Assembly: GCA_025929805.1 (NCBI GenBank)
Contig: JAICPP010000006.1
Location: forward strand, 1 to 28,969
Length of the DNA: 28,969 nucleotides
Source: Gemmatimonadales bacterium
Lineage (GTDB): Bacteria; Gemmatimonadota; Gemmatimonadetes; Gemmatimonadales; GWC2-71-9
Direction: 5' to 3'
Shown here in pieces: positions 15,922-24,754 of this stretch (its first letter is position 1; each line of letters opens with the position of its first letter). The translations under genes and the position numbers were made by a program. The notes under the pieces were generated by a model that worked only from the letters and a program-made list of their open reading frames with translations, did not search any database and was not told the DNA's origin.

Positions 15922-17085
15922 CTATTTCAGCAGCGCCTTGGCGATCGTCTGCAGCTGCATGTTGCTGGTTCCCTCGTAGATCGTACCGATCTTGGCATCG
16001 CGATAATACTTCTCCGCCGGGTACTCCTTGGAGTACCCGTACCCGCCGAAAAGCTCCAGGCACGCCGAGGTAATGCGGTCCGCCACCTGAGAGCTGAACA
16101 ACTTGGCCATGGCCGCCTGTTGGGCAAACGGCTGCCGGCTATCCTTGAGCCGGGCGGCGTTGTACACCATGAGCCGGGCGGCCTCGAGATCGGTGGCCAT
16201 CTGGGCGAGCTGGAACTGCACCGCCTGGAACTCGGCAATGGCCTTGCCGAATTGCCGCCGCTCCTTGACGTAGCCCGTCGCGGCTTCCAGTGCTCCTGCC
16301 GCAATCCCGATCATCTGTGCACCGATCCCGATGCGCCCTTCGTTCAAGGTTTCGATCGAGATCTTGTATCCCTGTCCCACGGGCCCAAGCACATTGGGGC
16401 CCGGAACGATGCACTCCTCCAGAATCAGCTCGGTTGTGCTCGATGCCCTGATCCCCAGCTTGTTCTCCTTCTTGCCAATCGAGAAACCGGAAAAGCCTCG
16501 CTCGACGAGGAACCCGGTGATTCCCTTGTAGCCTTTGCTGGGATCGGCGTTGGCAAACACGATAAACAGGCCGGCCTCAGCTCCATTCGTGATCCAGAAC
16601 TTTCGCCCGGTAAGGGTCCAGTCCGCTCCCTTCTGCTGAGCCCTGGTGGCCAACGCAAACGCGTCGCTGCCACTCCCGGGCTCCGACAATGCGAATGCGC
16701 CCAGCAATTCGGTCGTGAGTCGGGGGAAGTAGCGGGCCTGCTGCTCGCTGTTGGCCCAACGGAGCAGGGCGTTGTTGACCAGGGTATTATGCACGTCCAC
16801 GTAGATGGCTGCCGATGCATCCACCCGGGCCAGTTCCTCGATCGCAAGCACCGCCATGAAGATGGTCCCAGCGCTGCCCCCGAACTCCTCCGGTACCTCG
16901 ATACCCATCAACCCCAGCTCGAAGAACTTGGGAATCAGATCGGGCCGAAACTGTCCGGCTTCGTCCATTGCCTGTACATGAGGGCGAACTTCGGTCTCGG
17001 CGAACTCCCGGACCGCCTCGCGAAACATGGACTCCTCTTCTGACAGGACCGTGAGCGCAGGCGGGGCAGCGGAGAGGGTGGCCAT
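15922..17085 (-). CDS. Acyl-CoA dehydrogenase
   Basis: 387 residues, a full-length FAD flavoenzyme making the alpha-beta double bond in acyl-CoA (beta-oxidation or branched-chain amino acid breakdown). Signatures: FALSEPGSGSDAFAL (FAD/substrate region), FWITNGAEAGLFIVFA, ERRQFGKAIAEFQAVQFQLA and LFGGYGYSKEYPAEKYYRDA. The catalytic base is E371 in IGTIYEGTSNMQ, at the position used by short- and medium-chain members. Closest in look to short/branched-chain enzymes. ATG at 17085; the gene stands alone, divergent from the MetF-like gene, with only about 90 bases between the starts. Chain specificity not determinable. Confidence 0.93.
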   Translation of the reverse strand: MATLSAAPPALTVLSEEESMFREAVREFAETEVRPHVQAMDEAGQFRPDLIPKFFELGLMGIEVPEEFGGSAGTIFMAVLAIEELARVDASAAIYVDVHNTLVNNALLRWANSEQQARYFPRLTTELLGAFALSEPGSGSDAFALATRAQQKGADWTLTGRKFWITNGAEAGLFIVFANADPSKGYKGITGFLVERGFSGFSIGKKENKLGIRASSTTELILEECIVPGPNVLGPVGQGYKISIETLNEGRIGIGAQMIGIAAGALEAATGYVKERRQFGKAIAEFQAVQFQLAQMATDLEAARLMVYNAARLKDSRQPFAQQAAMAKLFSSQVADRITSACLELFGGYGYSKEYPAEKYYRDAKIGTIYEGTSNMQLQTIAKALLK

Positions 17086-17175
17086 ACGGATCCAAGGGTG
17101 AGAGGTCGGGTATCCTCAGCGTGAAGATAATCTGGATTGGTCCGTAGCTGCTCCTGGTTACTTTCCCTGCCGAAC

Positions 17176-18039
17176 ATGCTGACACACTCTCGCCCAGCCA
17201 GCTCCGTTCTCCAACGACTACGGGAAGACCGCCCGCTTGCGGCGGTCGAGCTGCGCCCGCCCCGTACCGGACTCTCCTCGGCTGAAAGCATGGAAGTCTG
17301 GATCGATATGTACCACTCGATTCAGCGGCTGGGCCGGCGGGACACGATCATTTTCCTGACCGATAACGCCGTGGGATTATCGGAAGAGGAAAACCTGGCT
17401 CATCTCACCGCCAATCTGGCCGGCGATCTCGACCCCCGACGAATCGTTCCCTTTCTCACGTCAAAGCACTCCGTCGAATACTGCCTGATGTACGCCTCAC
17501 GCACTGCTTCATACGGTTTCGAGGCGCTGACCGTACTGGGCGGTGACCATACCGCCGGTCCTCCCCGCTGCGTGCCGCACGCCCGCGAGCTCCGCACTCT
17601 CATCCGGCAGCGGGTTCCCCGGCTGGACCTCGGGGGATGGGCCAACCCCCATCGCCCGGCAGGACCGCAAGTGGACTACATCCTGGATGACCGGTTCGAG
17701 GCCGATTTTTACCTGACCCAGATCGTGTCCCATCACAGCATCGCGGCAGTTGAGCGATTTCTCAAGGAAGCGCGCCGGCGTAAAGTCCCTTACCCCGGGG
17801 TTTTCGGGGTGTTTCTCTATCGCAGTGCCAATCCCGCAACGCTGTCGAAGCTGGCGGATTTCTTTCCGGTTCCAGCGGCGCAGCTGACCCGAGAGTTCGA
17901 TGCAGGAATGACCCCGGAGGAGATCTGCGCCAAGTCTGTGCGAATGCTACGGGAGGTTGGGGCGGACAAGGTGTACCTGAGCAATCTTGGCTTCCAGGGA
18001 GTGGATACACGATATCGGCGGATCGTGGAACTTCTGTAA
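17176..18039 (+). CDS. Divergent methylenetetrahydrofolate reductase-like flavoprotein
   Basis: 287 residues, close to the 296 of E. coli MetF, with a beta/alpha barrel pattern. Key positions of MTHFR appear kept: E25 in AAVELRPPRTG, D124 in VLGGDHTAG (compare LRGD), Q182 in DFYLTQIV, and GGWANPH in place of AYPEVHP. Otherwise the similarity is weak, so it may reduce methylene-THF or act on another folate or flavin substrate. I choose the ATG at 17176; a TTG at 17137 would add 13 residues. Neither has a good Shine-Dalgarno sequence, so initiation may be leaderless. It is convergent with the HMT/MTHFR fusion gene, so two MTHFR-type proteins are encoded side by side. Confidence 0.72.
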   Translation: MLTHSRPASSVLQRLREDRPLAAVELRPPRTGLSSAESMEVWIDMYHSIQRLGRRDTIIFLTDNAVGLSEEENLAHLTANLAGDLDPRRIVPFLTSKHSVEYCLMYASRTASYGFEALTVLGGDHTAGPPRCVPHARELRTLIRQRVPRLDLGGWANPHRPAGPQVDYILDDRFEADFYLTQIVSHHSIAAVERFLKEARRRKVPYPGVFGVFLYRSANPATLSKLADFFPVPAAQLTREFDAGMTPEEICAKSVRMLREVGADKVYLSNLGFQGVDTRYRRIVELL

Positions 18040-18047
18040 GAAACCGG

Positions 18048-18107
18048 GTAAACGGAAAACCGTGAAAGGTGAACGGGAGTGGGGAGGCTTCACCGTTTAC
18101 CGTTTAC
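18048..18107. terminator. Long hairpin between convergent genes, made of GTAAACGG-like units
   Basis: Arms 18048-18066 and 18089-18107 pair over 19 bases with two mismatches, around a 22-base loop. It lies between the stop codons of the MetF-like gene (18039) and the HMT/MTHFR gene (18111), so it probably blocks read-through in both directions. Both arms and the loop are built from variants of the same short unit (GTAAACGG, GTGAAAGG, GTGAACGG). There is no long T-run. Confidence 0.6.
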
Positions 18108-18110
18108 AGT

Positions 18111-19946
18111 TCACGCTTTCAAGCTCCCCAGCACCTCGAGCGCAGCACGCACCCGCCCGCCTGGCGCGCTCACCTGCACCCCCTGCACCAGGTCTTTGAC
18201 CGCCTCCACCATTTCCGCTGCGATCGCCACGCCTTCCGCGCGGGCCGCTGCGGAGCCGAGCTCCTGAGCCCGGCGCATGCGATCGATGATTGCCGGCGTC
18301 ACTTCTACCCCGGGCACTTCATTGGCCAGGAACTCAGCGTTGCGGAGGGAGGTGAGCGGCCAGATTCCGGCAATGACGGGTATGGGAGACCGGGCCCGCC
18401 GAAGAAAGCGCTCCAGCCCATCCGGGTCGAACACCGGCTGGGTAACTGCAAAGTCGGCGCCGGCCTCGACTTTCCAGGCGAATCGCTCCAGCTCACGCTC
18501 CAGCTCGGCTCCCTGGTTGAGCGCCACACCCACGACATACCGGGTCGGTTCACCGATCGAGTTCCCGCCGGGATCCAGTCCCTGATTCAGCCGGTGGAGC
18601 AGGTTGGTGAGCCCAATGCTGTCGATGTCGAACACCGCCGTCGAGTCTGGGTACGGTCCCATGGCGGGCGGGTCTCCGGTTACGATGAGCACGTTCCGCA
18701 ACCCCCCAGCGGCGGCACCGAGGAGATCACTGAGCATCCCCAGCATGTTGCGATCGCGGCAGGTGTAGTGGAACACCGTTTCGATACCCACCTCGCGCTG
18801 TAGGATGAGAGCGGCCGGTATCACCCCCATCCGACTCTGGGCTCTGGCGCTGTCCAGCACGTTCAACCCATCCACTCCGGCTTCACGGAGCTCGCGACAT
18901 TGCTCGATCATCTCCGCCGGGTTCCACCCCCGGGGGGGAGGTATCTCTACTGTGCTGATCCAGTCTCCGCTGGCGAGCTTCCGACCCAGACCCGATCGTT
19001 GTGCAAGAGGGACTGGTTCCGCTCCTCCGGGAGCTCGGGACTCGAACGCTGCGCCCGCTGCCACCAGCCTCGGTTGTAGGCTCGCGACATATGCGTGGAT
19101 CTTCCGAATGTGGTCCGGGGTAGTTCCGCAACATCCTCCCACGAAACGGGCGCCCGCCTGAATCAGGCGCCGCGCATAGGAGCCCATATAGTCGGGACTG
19201 GCGAGATAAATTCTCCGGTCGTCTACCGCTCGAGGCAAACCGGCGTTCGGCTGCGCTGATAATGGCCGGCTGGTCACCTCAACCATCCGCTCGATGGCAT
19301 CGAGCATCGCCGCGGGTCCTACCGAGCAGTTCAAGCCCACGACATCGGCTCCCAGCTCCGTCAGCCGCTGGGCTATGGCTTCTACCGAGGTGCCATAGCT
19401 GGTGTTGCCGTCCTGGCCCACGGTCATCTGCGCAATAATGGGGAGGTCGCTCAACGGCTTGATGGCGCAGAGAGCCGCTTCCAGCTCGTGGATGTCGCTG
19501 AACGTCTCCAGCACGAACCCATCGACCCCGCCGTCCACCAGGCCGCGAACCTGACGGCTAAAGAAGGCAATCGCCTCCTCCCGCGCGGTCGGACCCCAGG
19601 GCTCCAGCCGGATACCGAGCGGCCCGATGGCTCCGACCACCAAGGCCTGACCCTTGGATGCCTGCCGGGCCAGGGACGCCGCTGCCCGATTGATGGCCTC
19701 GGTCTGCTCCTCCAGGCCGTGACTGGACAGCTTGAGCGGGTTAGCCCCGAAGGTGTTGGTCTCCAGGATCTCGGCGCCCGCCTTGACGTACGACTCGTGC
19801 ACCTCCCGCACCAGGGCCGGTTGGGTGAGGCTCAATTCGTCGTAACAGACGTTCACGAACACGCCCCGGCTGTAGAGCATGGTGCCCATGGCTCCATCCA
19901 GCACGTGCACCCGCCCGTCGCCGATCAGGTCGCGTAGCGTTGGCAT
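18111..19946 (-). CDS. Bifunctional homocysteine S-methyltransferase / methylenetetrahydrofolate reductase
   Basis: 611 residues with two domains. Residues about 1-290: zinc-dependent homocysteine methyltransferase, starting VHVLDGAMGTMLY, zinc ligands C207 (GLNCSVG) and C272-C273 (GGCCGTTP). Residues about 325-611: MTHFR barrel, with STVEIPPPRGW (E334), VTGDPPAMG, and FAVTQPVFDPDG. This fusion is known from other bacteria (YitJ-like); it makes methyl-THF and may transfer a methyl group to homocysteine. ATG at 19946 lies one base after the MetH stop (TGA-G-ATG), so the two are translated from one message and share the metH leader switch. It supplies methyl-THF for MetH, which lacks its own reductase. 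Confidence 0.92.
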   Translation of the reverse strand: MPTLRDLIGDGRVHVLDGAMGTMLYSRGVFVNVCYDELSLTQPALVREVHESYVKAGAEILETNTFGANPLKLSSHGLEEQTEAINRAAASLARQASKGQALVVGAIGPLGIRLEPWGPTAREEAIAFFSRQVRGLVDGGVDGFVLETFSDIHELEAALCAIKPLSDLPIIAQMTVGQDGNTSYGTSVEAIAQRLTELGADVVGLNCSVGPAAMLDAIERMVEVTSRPLSAQPNAGLPRAVDDRRIYLASPDYMGSYARRLIQAGARFVGGCCGTTPDHIRKIHAYVASLQPRLVAAGAAFESRAPGGAEPVPLAQRSGLGRKLASGDWISTVEIPPPRGWNPAEMIEQCRELREAGVDGLNVLDSARAQSRMGVIPAALILQREVGIETVFHYTCRDRNMLGMLSDLLGAAAGGLRNVLIVTGDPPAMGPYPDSTAVFDIDSIGLTNLLHRLNQGLDPGGNSIGEPTRYVVGVALNQGAELERELERFAWKVEAGADFAVTQPVFDPDGLERFLRRARSPIPVIAGIWPLTSLRNAEFLANEVPGVEVTPAIIDRMRRAQELGSAAARAEGVAIAAEMVEAVKDLVQGVQVSAPGGRVRAALEVLGSLKA

Positions 19947-19947
19947 C

Positions 19948-22900
19948 TCAGCGCTCGTAGTTCAAGTTCGGAGCCAGCCACCGCTCCACCGTCGCGACAT
20001 CCATCCCCTTGCGCCGGGCGTAGTCCTCCACCTGGTCGCGCTCGATCTTGCCCACGCCGAAGTACTTGGCCTCGGGGTGCCAGAAATAGAAGCCGCTGAC
20101 CGAGGCCGCCGGCAGCATGGCGTAGCTCTCGGTAAGCGTCATGCCGGCCTGCTTCTCGGCGTCCAGGAGATCGAACAGTGTCCGCTTCTCGGTATGATCG
20201 GGACAGGCAGGGTATCCGGGAGCCGGTCGTATCCCTTGATAGCGCTCCTTGATGAGTCCCTCATTATCGAGCGATTCGTCCCGAGCATATCCCCAGAACT
20301 CCCGCCGAGCCCGCAGATGCAGCAGCTCCGCGAACGCCTCCGCCAGACGATCCGCCAGCGCCTTGGTCAAAATGGCGCCGTAGTCGTCGTGCTCGGCCTC
20401 AAAGCGGGCGACTAGCTCCTCGGTACCGATGCCGGTGGTGACCGCGAAGGCGCCCACGAAGTCAGGCCGGCCGCTGTCGCGGGGGGCCACGAAATCCGCC
20501 AGCGCCAGGTTCGGCCGTCCGGGCGGCTTTGCCATCTGCTGCCGGATGGTGTGAATCACCGCCCTGACCTGCTTCCGGTCGCCGTCGGTGTAGAGCTCGA
20601 TGTCGTCCCCCACACTGTTGGCCGGAAAGAACCCGACCACGCCGTGAGCCCGGAGCAGGCGGTCGCTGCTTATACGCTGGAGAAGAGCCTTGGCGTCCCG
20701 GAACAGATTCCTTGCCGTGCTCCCGACGGTTGGGTCATCCAGGATGGCCGGATAGTGTCCCGCAAGTTCCCAGGTCTGGAAAAAGGGGGTCCAGTCGATC
20801 AACGGCACCAGCTCTTCTAGTGGATAGTCTTTCAGCACGCGAGTACCGGTAAAGCAGGGCTCCGGCGGCTGGGAAGCCGCCCAATCGAGGGTCAATCGGT
20901 TCCGGCGCGCATCCCCGATCGGCAGCCGCCGTTCCTCCGGCCTGCGACCGCTCCGCTGGGTGCGGATATCCTGGTATTCCGCGCGAATGTTGCTGACGTA
21001 GTCGTCCCGTAAAGCCTCATTGCGCAGGCTGCCGGCCACCCCCACGGCCCGCGACGCATCGACCACGTGTACCGTGGGGCCTTTGCTGTACTGCGGCTCG
21101 ATTTTCACCGCCGTGTGGGCCCGCGATGTTGTGGCTCCTCCAATGAGGAGGGGAATATTGAAGCCCTCCCGCTGGAGCTCCCCGGCCACGAATGACATCT
21201 CCTCGAGCGAGGGGGTGATCAGACCGCTGAGCCCGATGATGTCCACCTGCTCCCGACGCGCGGTTTCCAGGATTCGCGCGGATGGTACCATCACCCCGAG
21301 ATCGATGACCTCGTAGTTGTTACACTGGAGCACGACCCCCACGATGTTCTTCCCGATGTCGTGGACATCGCCCTTGACGGTCGCGAGCAGAACCTTGCCG
21401 TTCGAGCGACTGGCACCCTCACCATTCCCGCCAAGTTTCTCCGCCTCGATGTAGGGAACCAGATGCGCCACTGCTCGTTTCATCACCCTGGCGCTCTTTA
21501 CCACTTGGGGCAGGAACATCTTGCCCGATCCGAACAGATCTCCGACGACGTTCATCCCGTCCATCAGAGGACCCTCGATGACATGGATCGGCCGTTCGGC
21601 CTGACGCCGCGCTTCCTCGGTGTCTTCGACGATGAAGTCGGTGATCCCCTCCACCAATGCGTGGGTCAGTCGCTCCGCTACGGGTGCGTTTCGCCAGCTG
21701 AGATCGGCTGCCTGATCGGTAACCTGACCCTTTACCGAGTCGGCAATTTCCAGGAGGCGATCGGTGGCGTCGGGCCGCCGGTTCAGCACGACATCCTCCA
21801 CTCGCTCGAGCAGGTCGGGGGGAATGTCGGCATAGATCGGCAGCTGCCCGGCGTTCACGATCCCCATGTCCATCCCTGCATTGATGGCGTGATACAGGAA
21901 CACGGAGTGGATCGTCTCCCGGAGCGGATCGTTGCCCCGAAAAGCGAAGGAGACGTTGCTGACTCCCCCGCTCACCAGCACGCCGGGCAGGCTTGCCTTG
22001 ATCCGACGGGTGGCCTCGATGTAATCCACCGCGTAATTGTTATGCTCCTCAATCCCGGTGGCGATGGCAAAGATGTTGGGGTCGAAGATGATGTCCTCGG
22101 GTGAGAACCCCACCTGGTCGGTGAGGATGCGGTAGGCGCGTTGACAGATCTCGACCTTGAGGTCGGCGGTATCCGCCTGTCCCTGTTCATCGAATGCCAT
22201 CACGATGACCGCGGCGCCGTACCTTCGCACCAAGCTTGCCTGTCGGATGAAGCTCTCTTCTCCCTCCTTCAGGCTGATGGAGTTGACGACTCCCTTGCCC
22301 TGGACACACTTGAGTCCCGCCTCAATGACCGACCACTTGGAGGAGTCGATCACGACCGGCACCCGGCTGATGTCGGGTTCCGAGGCCAGCAGCTGGAGGA
22401 AGGTGCTCATCGCCTGCTGCGAATCCAGCATGGCCTCATCCATGTTCACGTCGATCATCTGCGCGCCATTCTCGACCTGCTGCCGCGCAATCTCCAATCC
22501 GGCGTTGTAGTCGCCGGCCAGGACCAGGCGGGCGAACTTACGGGAGCCGGTGACGTTGGTGCGCTCGCCCACGTTCACGAAGATGCTCTCCGGCCCAATG
22601 GTGAGCGGCTCTAATCCGCTTACGCGGAGGCGGGGAGGCGGGGAGGCGGGTATGCGGGGCGGAAGACCTGAGATTGCATCTGCGATAGCTCGTATGTGGG
22701 CTGGAGTCGTCCCACAGCAGCCGCCCACCAGGTTCACCAGGCCGCTTTTAGCAAACTCACGAAGTACGCCGGCCATGAATTCGGGACTCTCGTCGTAGCC
22801 GCCAAATTCGTTGGGAAGACCGGCGTTGGGATGGGTGCTCACGAAGCAGGGAGCCACGCGGGACAGCTCCTGGACGTACTGCCTCAGGGCCTGCGCACCC

Positions 22901-23691
22901 AGCGCGCAATTGAGGCCGATGCTGAGCGGCCGGGCATGGGCTACCGAGTTCCAGAACGCCTCGGTGGTCTGACCGGAGAGGGTCCGCCCGCTCGCATCGG
23001 TGATGGTCCCCGAGATCATGATCGGAAGCCGGAACCCGGCACTCTCGAAGTACGAATCGATCGCGAACAGAGCGGCTTTCGCGTTCAGGGTGTCGAAAAT
23101 GGTCTCGACCAGCAGGACGTCGGCACCGCCATCCACCAGACCGCTAACCGCATCGGTGTAAGTGGTCACCAGGTCGTCGAACCGGACGTTCCGGAACCCG
23201 GGATCGTTCACGTCGGGTGAGAGGGATGCCGTGCGATTGGTGGGACCAAGAATACCCGCGACATACTTCGGCGTGTCAGGGTTGCTGCGTTCGAATTGGT
23301 CAGCCGCCTCCCGGGCCAGCCTGGCCGACGCGTGATTGAGCTCGTAGACCAGCTCCTGCATCCCGTAATCAGCCATGGAGATGGCCGTCGAGTTGAAGGA
23401 GTTGGTTTCCAGAATATCCGCCCCGGCCTCGAGATAGGCCTTGTGGATGGCCCGGATGATCGATGGCTGGGTCAACGATAGAAGGTCATTATTGCCCTTC
23501 AGGTCTCGGGGCCATTCGGCGAAGTGGTCCCCCCGGTAATCGCGCTCGGCCAAACCATAGCTCTGGATCATCGTACCCATGGCTCCATCGAGCACGAGGA
23601 TCCGTCGAGCCAGGAGCGGCGCCAACTCGGCGAGTCGGGCTTCTCGGGTACGGCTGCGAGCCTGAACAGAGGGCTGGCTCATGGTGGTCAA
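19948..23691 (-). CDS. metH: Cobalamin-dependent methionine synthase
   Basis: 1247 residues, full length (E. coli MetH is 1227). Four modules: homocysteine domain about 25-345 (zinc ligands C262 and C325-C326), methyl-THF (pterin) domain about 365-640 (NVGERTNVTGSRKFARL), cap and B12 domain about 650-905 (DVHDIGKN, lower axial ligand H777), and reactivation domain about 930-1247 that binds SAM (RPAPGYPACPDHTEK, FYFWHPEAKYFGVG). Makes methionine from homocysteine. TTG at 23691 is chosen because GAGGAG lies six bases before it; an ATG three codons later is too far from that site. The linker near residues 342-357 is encoded by a small GC-rich tandem repeat (about 22625-22650). Controlled by the leader described at 23709-23791. 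Confidence 0.96.
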   Translation of the reverse strand: MTTMSQPSVQARSRTREARLAELAPLLARRILVLDGAMGTMIQSYGLAERDYRGDHFAEWPRDLKGNNDLLSLTQPSIIRAIHKAYLEAGADILETNSFNSTAISMADYGMQELVYELNHASARLAREAADQFERSNPDTPKYVAGILGPTNRTASLSPDVNDPGFRNVRFDDLVTTYTDAVSGLVDGGADVLLVETIFDTLNAKAALFAIDSYFESAGFRLPIMISGTITDASGRTLSGQTTEAFWNSVAHARPLSIGLNCALGAQALRQYVQELSRVAPCFVSTHPNAGLPNEFGGYDESPEFMAGVLREFAKSGLVNLVGGCCGTTPAHIRAIADAISGLPPRIPASPPPRLRVSGLEPLTIGPESIFVNVGERTNVTGSRKFARLVLAGDYNAGLEIARQQVENGAQMIDVNMDEAMLDSQQAMSTFLQLLASEPDISRVPVVIDSSKWSVIEAGLKCVQGKGVVNSISLKEGEESFIRQASLVRRYGAAVIVMAFDEQGQADTADLKVEICQRAYRILTDQVGFSPEDIIFDPNIFAIATGIEEHNNYAVDYIEATRRIKASLPGVLVSGGVSNVSFAFRGNDPLRETIHSVFLYHAINAGMDMGIVNAGQLPIYADIPPDLLERVEDVVLNRRPDATDRLLEIADSVKGQVTDQAADLSWRNAPVAERLTHALVEGITDFIVEDTEEARRQAERPIHVIEGPLMDGMNVVGDLFGSGKMFLPQVVKSARVMKRAVAHLVPYIEAEKLGGNGEGASRSNGKVLLATVKGDVHDIGKNIVGVVLQCNNYEVIDLGVMVPSARILETARREQVDIIGLSGLITPSLEEMSFVAGELQREGFNIPLLIGGATTSRAHTAVKIEPQYSKGPTVHVVDASRAVGVAGSLRNEALRDDYVSNIRAEYQDIRTQRSGRRPEERRLPIGDARRNRLTLDWAASQPPEPCFTGTRVLKDYPLEELVPLIDWTPFFQTWELAGHYPAILDDPTVGSTARNLFRDAKALLQRISSDRLLRAHGVVGFFPANSVGDDIELYTDGDRKQVRAVIHTIRQQMAKPPGRPNLALADFVAPRDSGRPDFVGAFAVTTGIGTEELVARFEAEHDDYGAILTKALADRLAEAFAELLHLRARREFWGYARDESLDNEGLIKERYQGIRPAPGYPACPDHTEKRTLFDLLDAEKQAGMTLTESYAMLPAASVSGFYFWHPEAKYFGVGKIERDQVEDYARRKGMDVATVERWLAPNLNYER

Positions 23692-23708
23692 CGCGATCTC
23701 CTCAAACG

Positions 23709-23739
23709 AAAAAACCCCGAGGCCAAAACGCCTCTGGGG
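23709..23739 (-). terminator. Intrinsic terminator in the metH leader
   Basis: Minus strand: CCCC and GAGGC arms (23730-23739 with 23715-23723, one bulged base), six-base loop region, then six T residues (23714-23709), and the metH ribosome-binding site directly after. Being between the aptamer-like sequence and the start of metH, it is an attenuator rather than the end of the upstream gene. Confidence 0.88.
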
Positions 23740-23741
23740 CA

Positions 23742-23791
23742 GCGTTTTAGCAGCTTATTTTACGTGGCCGCAATCAGCGCAAATCGCCACG
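23742..23791 (-). promoter_or_regulatory. SAM-II (SAM-alpha) riboswitch aptamer in the metH leader
   Basis: Minus-strand elements match the compact SAM-II pseudoknot: P1 arm CGTGGC (23791-23786), then GATTT as in known SAM-II loops, TTGC before the return arm GCCACG (23768-23763), then the conserved tail AAATAAGCTGCTAAAA. The pseudoknot pair formed by CC/GG in the known SAM-II structure is replaced here by GCG/CGC, a compensated change. It lies in the 145-base gap between yggU and metH. SAM binding should favour the terminator just downstream: AAAACGC (23748-23742) is perfectly complementary to GCGTTTT (23731-23725) inside the terminator and would act as antiterminator when SAM is absent. Confidence 0.82.
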
Positions 23792-23836
23792 GGGTCGGTT
23801 TTTACGACTGTGGTAAGCTAAAGGATTATCGGCCGC

Positions 23837-24130
23837 TCAGCAAGCCGGGAACAGCCGGGCCTCGACTTCGGCCCGGGTCACACCGGCAATGTGGAGTACT
23901 TTCGACCGGCTGGCGTGCCCCGACCTGAGGCGGATGGCGGAGGGGCTGACGGAAAGCGTCCGGGCAAGGAAGTCGATCAGCTCTTCGTTCGCTGCTCCGT
24001 CATTGGGCGGTGCAGAGACCCGGATCCGGATCATCCCACCCTGGATCCCCATGACTTCGGTGCGCTTTGCCCGAGGCGCAGCTCTGAGTCGGAGTTGGAC
24101 GCCTTCGGCACCTTGCTCGATCGCTTCCAC
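23837..24130 (-). CDS. yggU: DUF167/YggU family protein
   Basis: 97 residues of the UPF0235 (YggU) family, small alpha/beta proteins of unknown role. Typical motifs: LRLRAAPRAKRTEVMG, IRIRVSAPPNDGAANEELIDFLA and IRLRSGHASRSKVLHIAG. A larger open frame reaches 24655 but that part is out-of-frame shadow of yggT. GTG at 24130 follows GGAG at four bases and starts the conserved domain. It is 32 bases behind yggT, a pairing common in bacteria. The metH leader begins about 45 bases after its stop. Confidence 0.88.
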   Translation of the reverse strand: MEAIEQGAEGVQLRLRAAPRAKRTEVMGIQGGMIRIRVSAPPNDGAANEELIDFLARTLSVSPSAIRLRSGHASRSKVLHIAGVTRAEVEARLFPAC

Positions 24131-24162
24131 CTGACTCCGCTGGTATCCGCTGGCTTGCCGAC

Positions 24163-24738
24163 TCAGATCAAGTTGAGCACGAACCCGCGGGCGATGTACA
24201 GGACTAGCCACGCGATCATCGGGCTGAAATCGAACACTCCGAGCGGTGGAAGTATTCGGCGGATGGGTTCGATGATCCAGCTGGTGAGCGCAACGATGGG
24301 CCGCATCCAGCGGCGATAGGGTCCGATTCCGAACCAGGACGCGATCACCCGGATCAGGATCGCAGCCATGACCACCGTAAAGGCAAAGCTCACCAACGAT
24401 TCGACCCACATTCTTGGCCCGCTCTGAGCCATCCAGGCAAGGCGAACCACTGCGTCGATGAGCCAGGCCGTCAGGCTCATCAGCACCAGCCCGCCGGCGA
24501 CTGCTATCCCAAGTAGCCAGAGGGGAGCGCTTTGCGGGCTGCCTCCGGAACTGATGATGCGTCGCTCCAGCCGGAGCAGCACGGGATCGCTCGCCCGCCG
24601 AACCAGGCGGGGCCAGGCGCCGAACGGATTGATTCGACGAGTGCGGATGGCCCAATGAGTGAGTGCCACCACCGAGGCATATATCAGAGCGATAATGACC
24701 AGGACACGGACGGCCGTGTAGAGGATGGCAAAGAACAT
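24163..24738 (-). CDS. yggT: YggT family membrane protein
   Basis: 191 residues with about four or five hydrophobic segments in two related halves, as in YggT proteins. The repeat is seen in NPFGAWPRLVRRASDPVLL and RWMRPIVALTSWIIEPIRRI, each a membrane segment followed by Asp/Glu-Pro and basic residues; the second half ends with DFSPMIAWLVLYIARGF. The precise role is unknown; relatives lie in cell-division or osmotic-stress clusters. It begins 16 bases after the lipoprotein gene and is followed by yggU, so all are one transcription unit with the desaturase. Confidence 0.88.
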   Translation of the reverse strand: MFFAILYTAVRVLVIIALIYASVVALTHWAIRTRRINPFGAWPRLVRRASDPVLLRLERRIISSGGSPQSAPLWLLGIAVAGGLVLMSLTAWLIDAVVRLAWMAQSGPRMWVESLVSFAFTVVMAAILIRVIASWFGIGPYRRWMRPIVALTSWIIEPIRRILPPLGVFDFSPMIAWLVLYIARGFVLNLI

Positions 24739-24754
24739 GGGGGCGACGAGCGCC

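Noticed and set aside
22625..22650. GGCGGGGA tandem repeat
   Set aside because: Only two to three short copies, in frame within a Pro/Arg-rich linker of MetH; noted in that entry but not a separate element.
23815..23843. Possible promoter TTGCTG-17-TAGCTT before the metH leader
   Set aside because: Position is suitable but both boxes match the consensus at only about half of their bases.
24131..24655. N-terminal extension of yggU to 272 residues
   Set aside because: The extra part is an out-of-frame reading of yggT and has no similarity to any domain; a good GTG start with GGAG exists at 24130.
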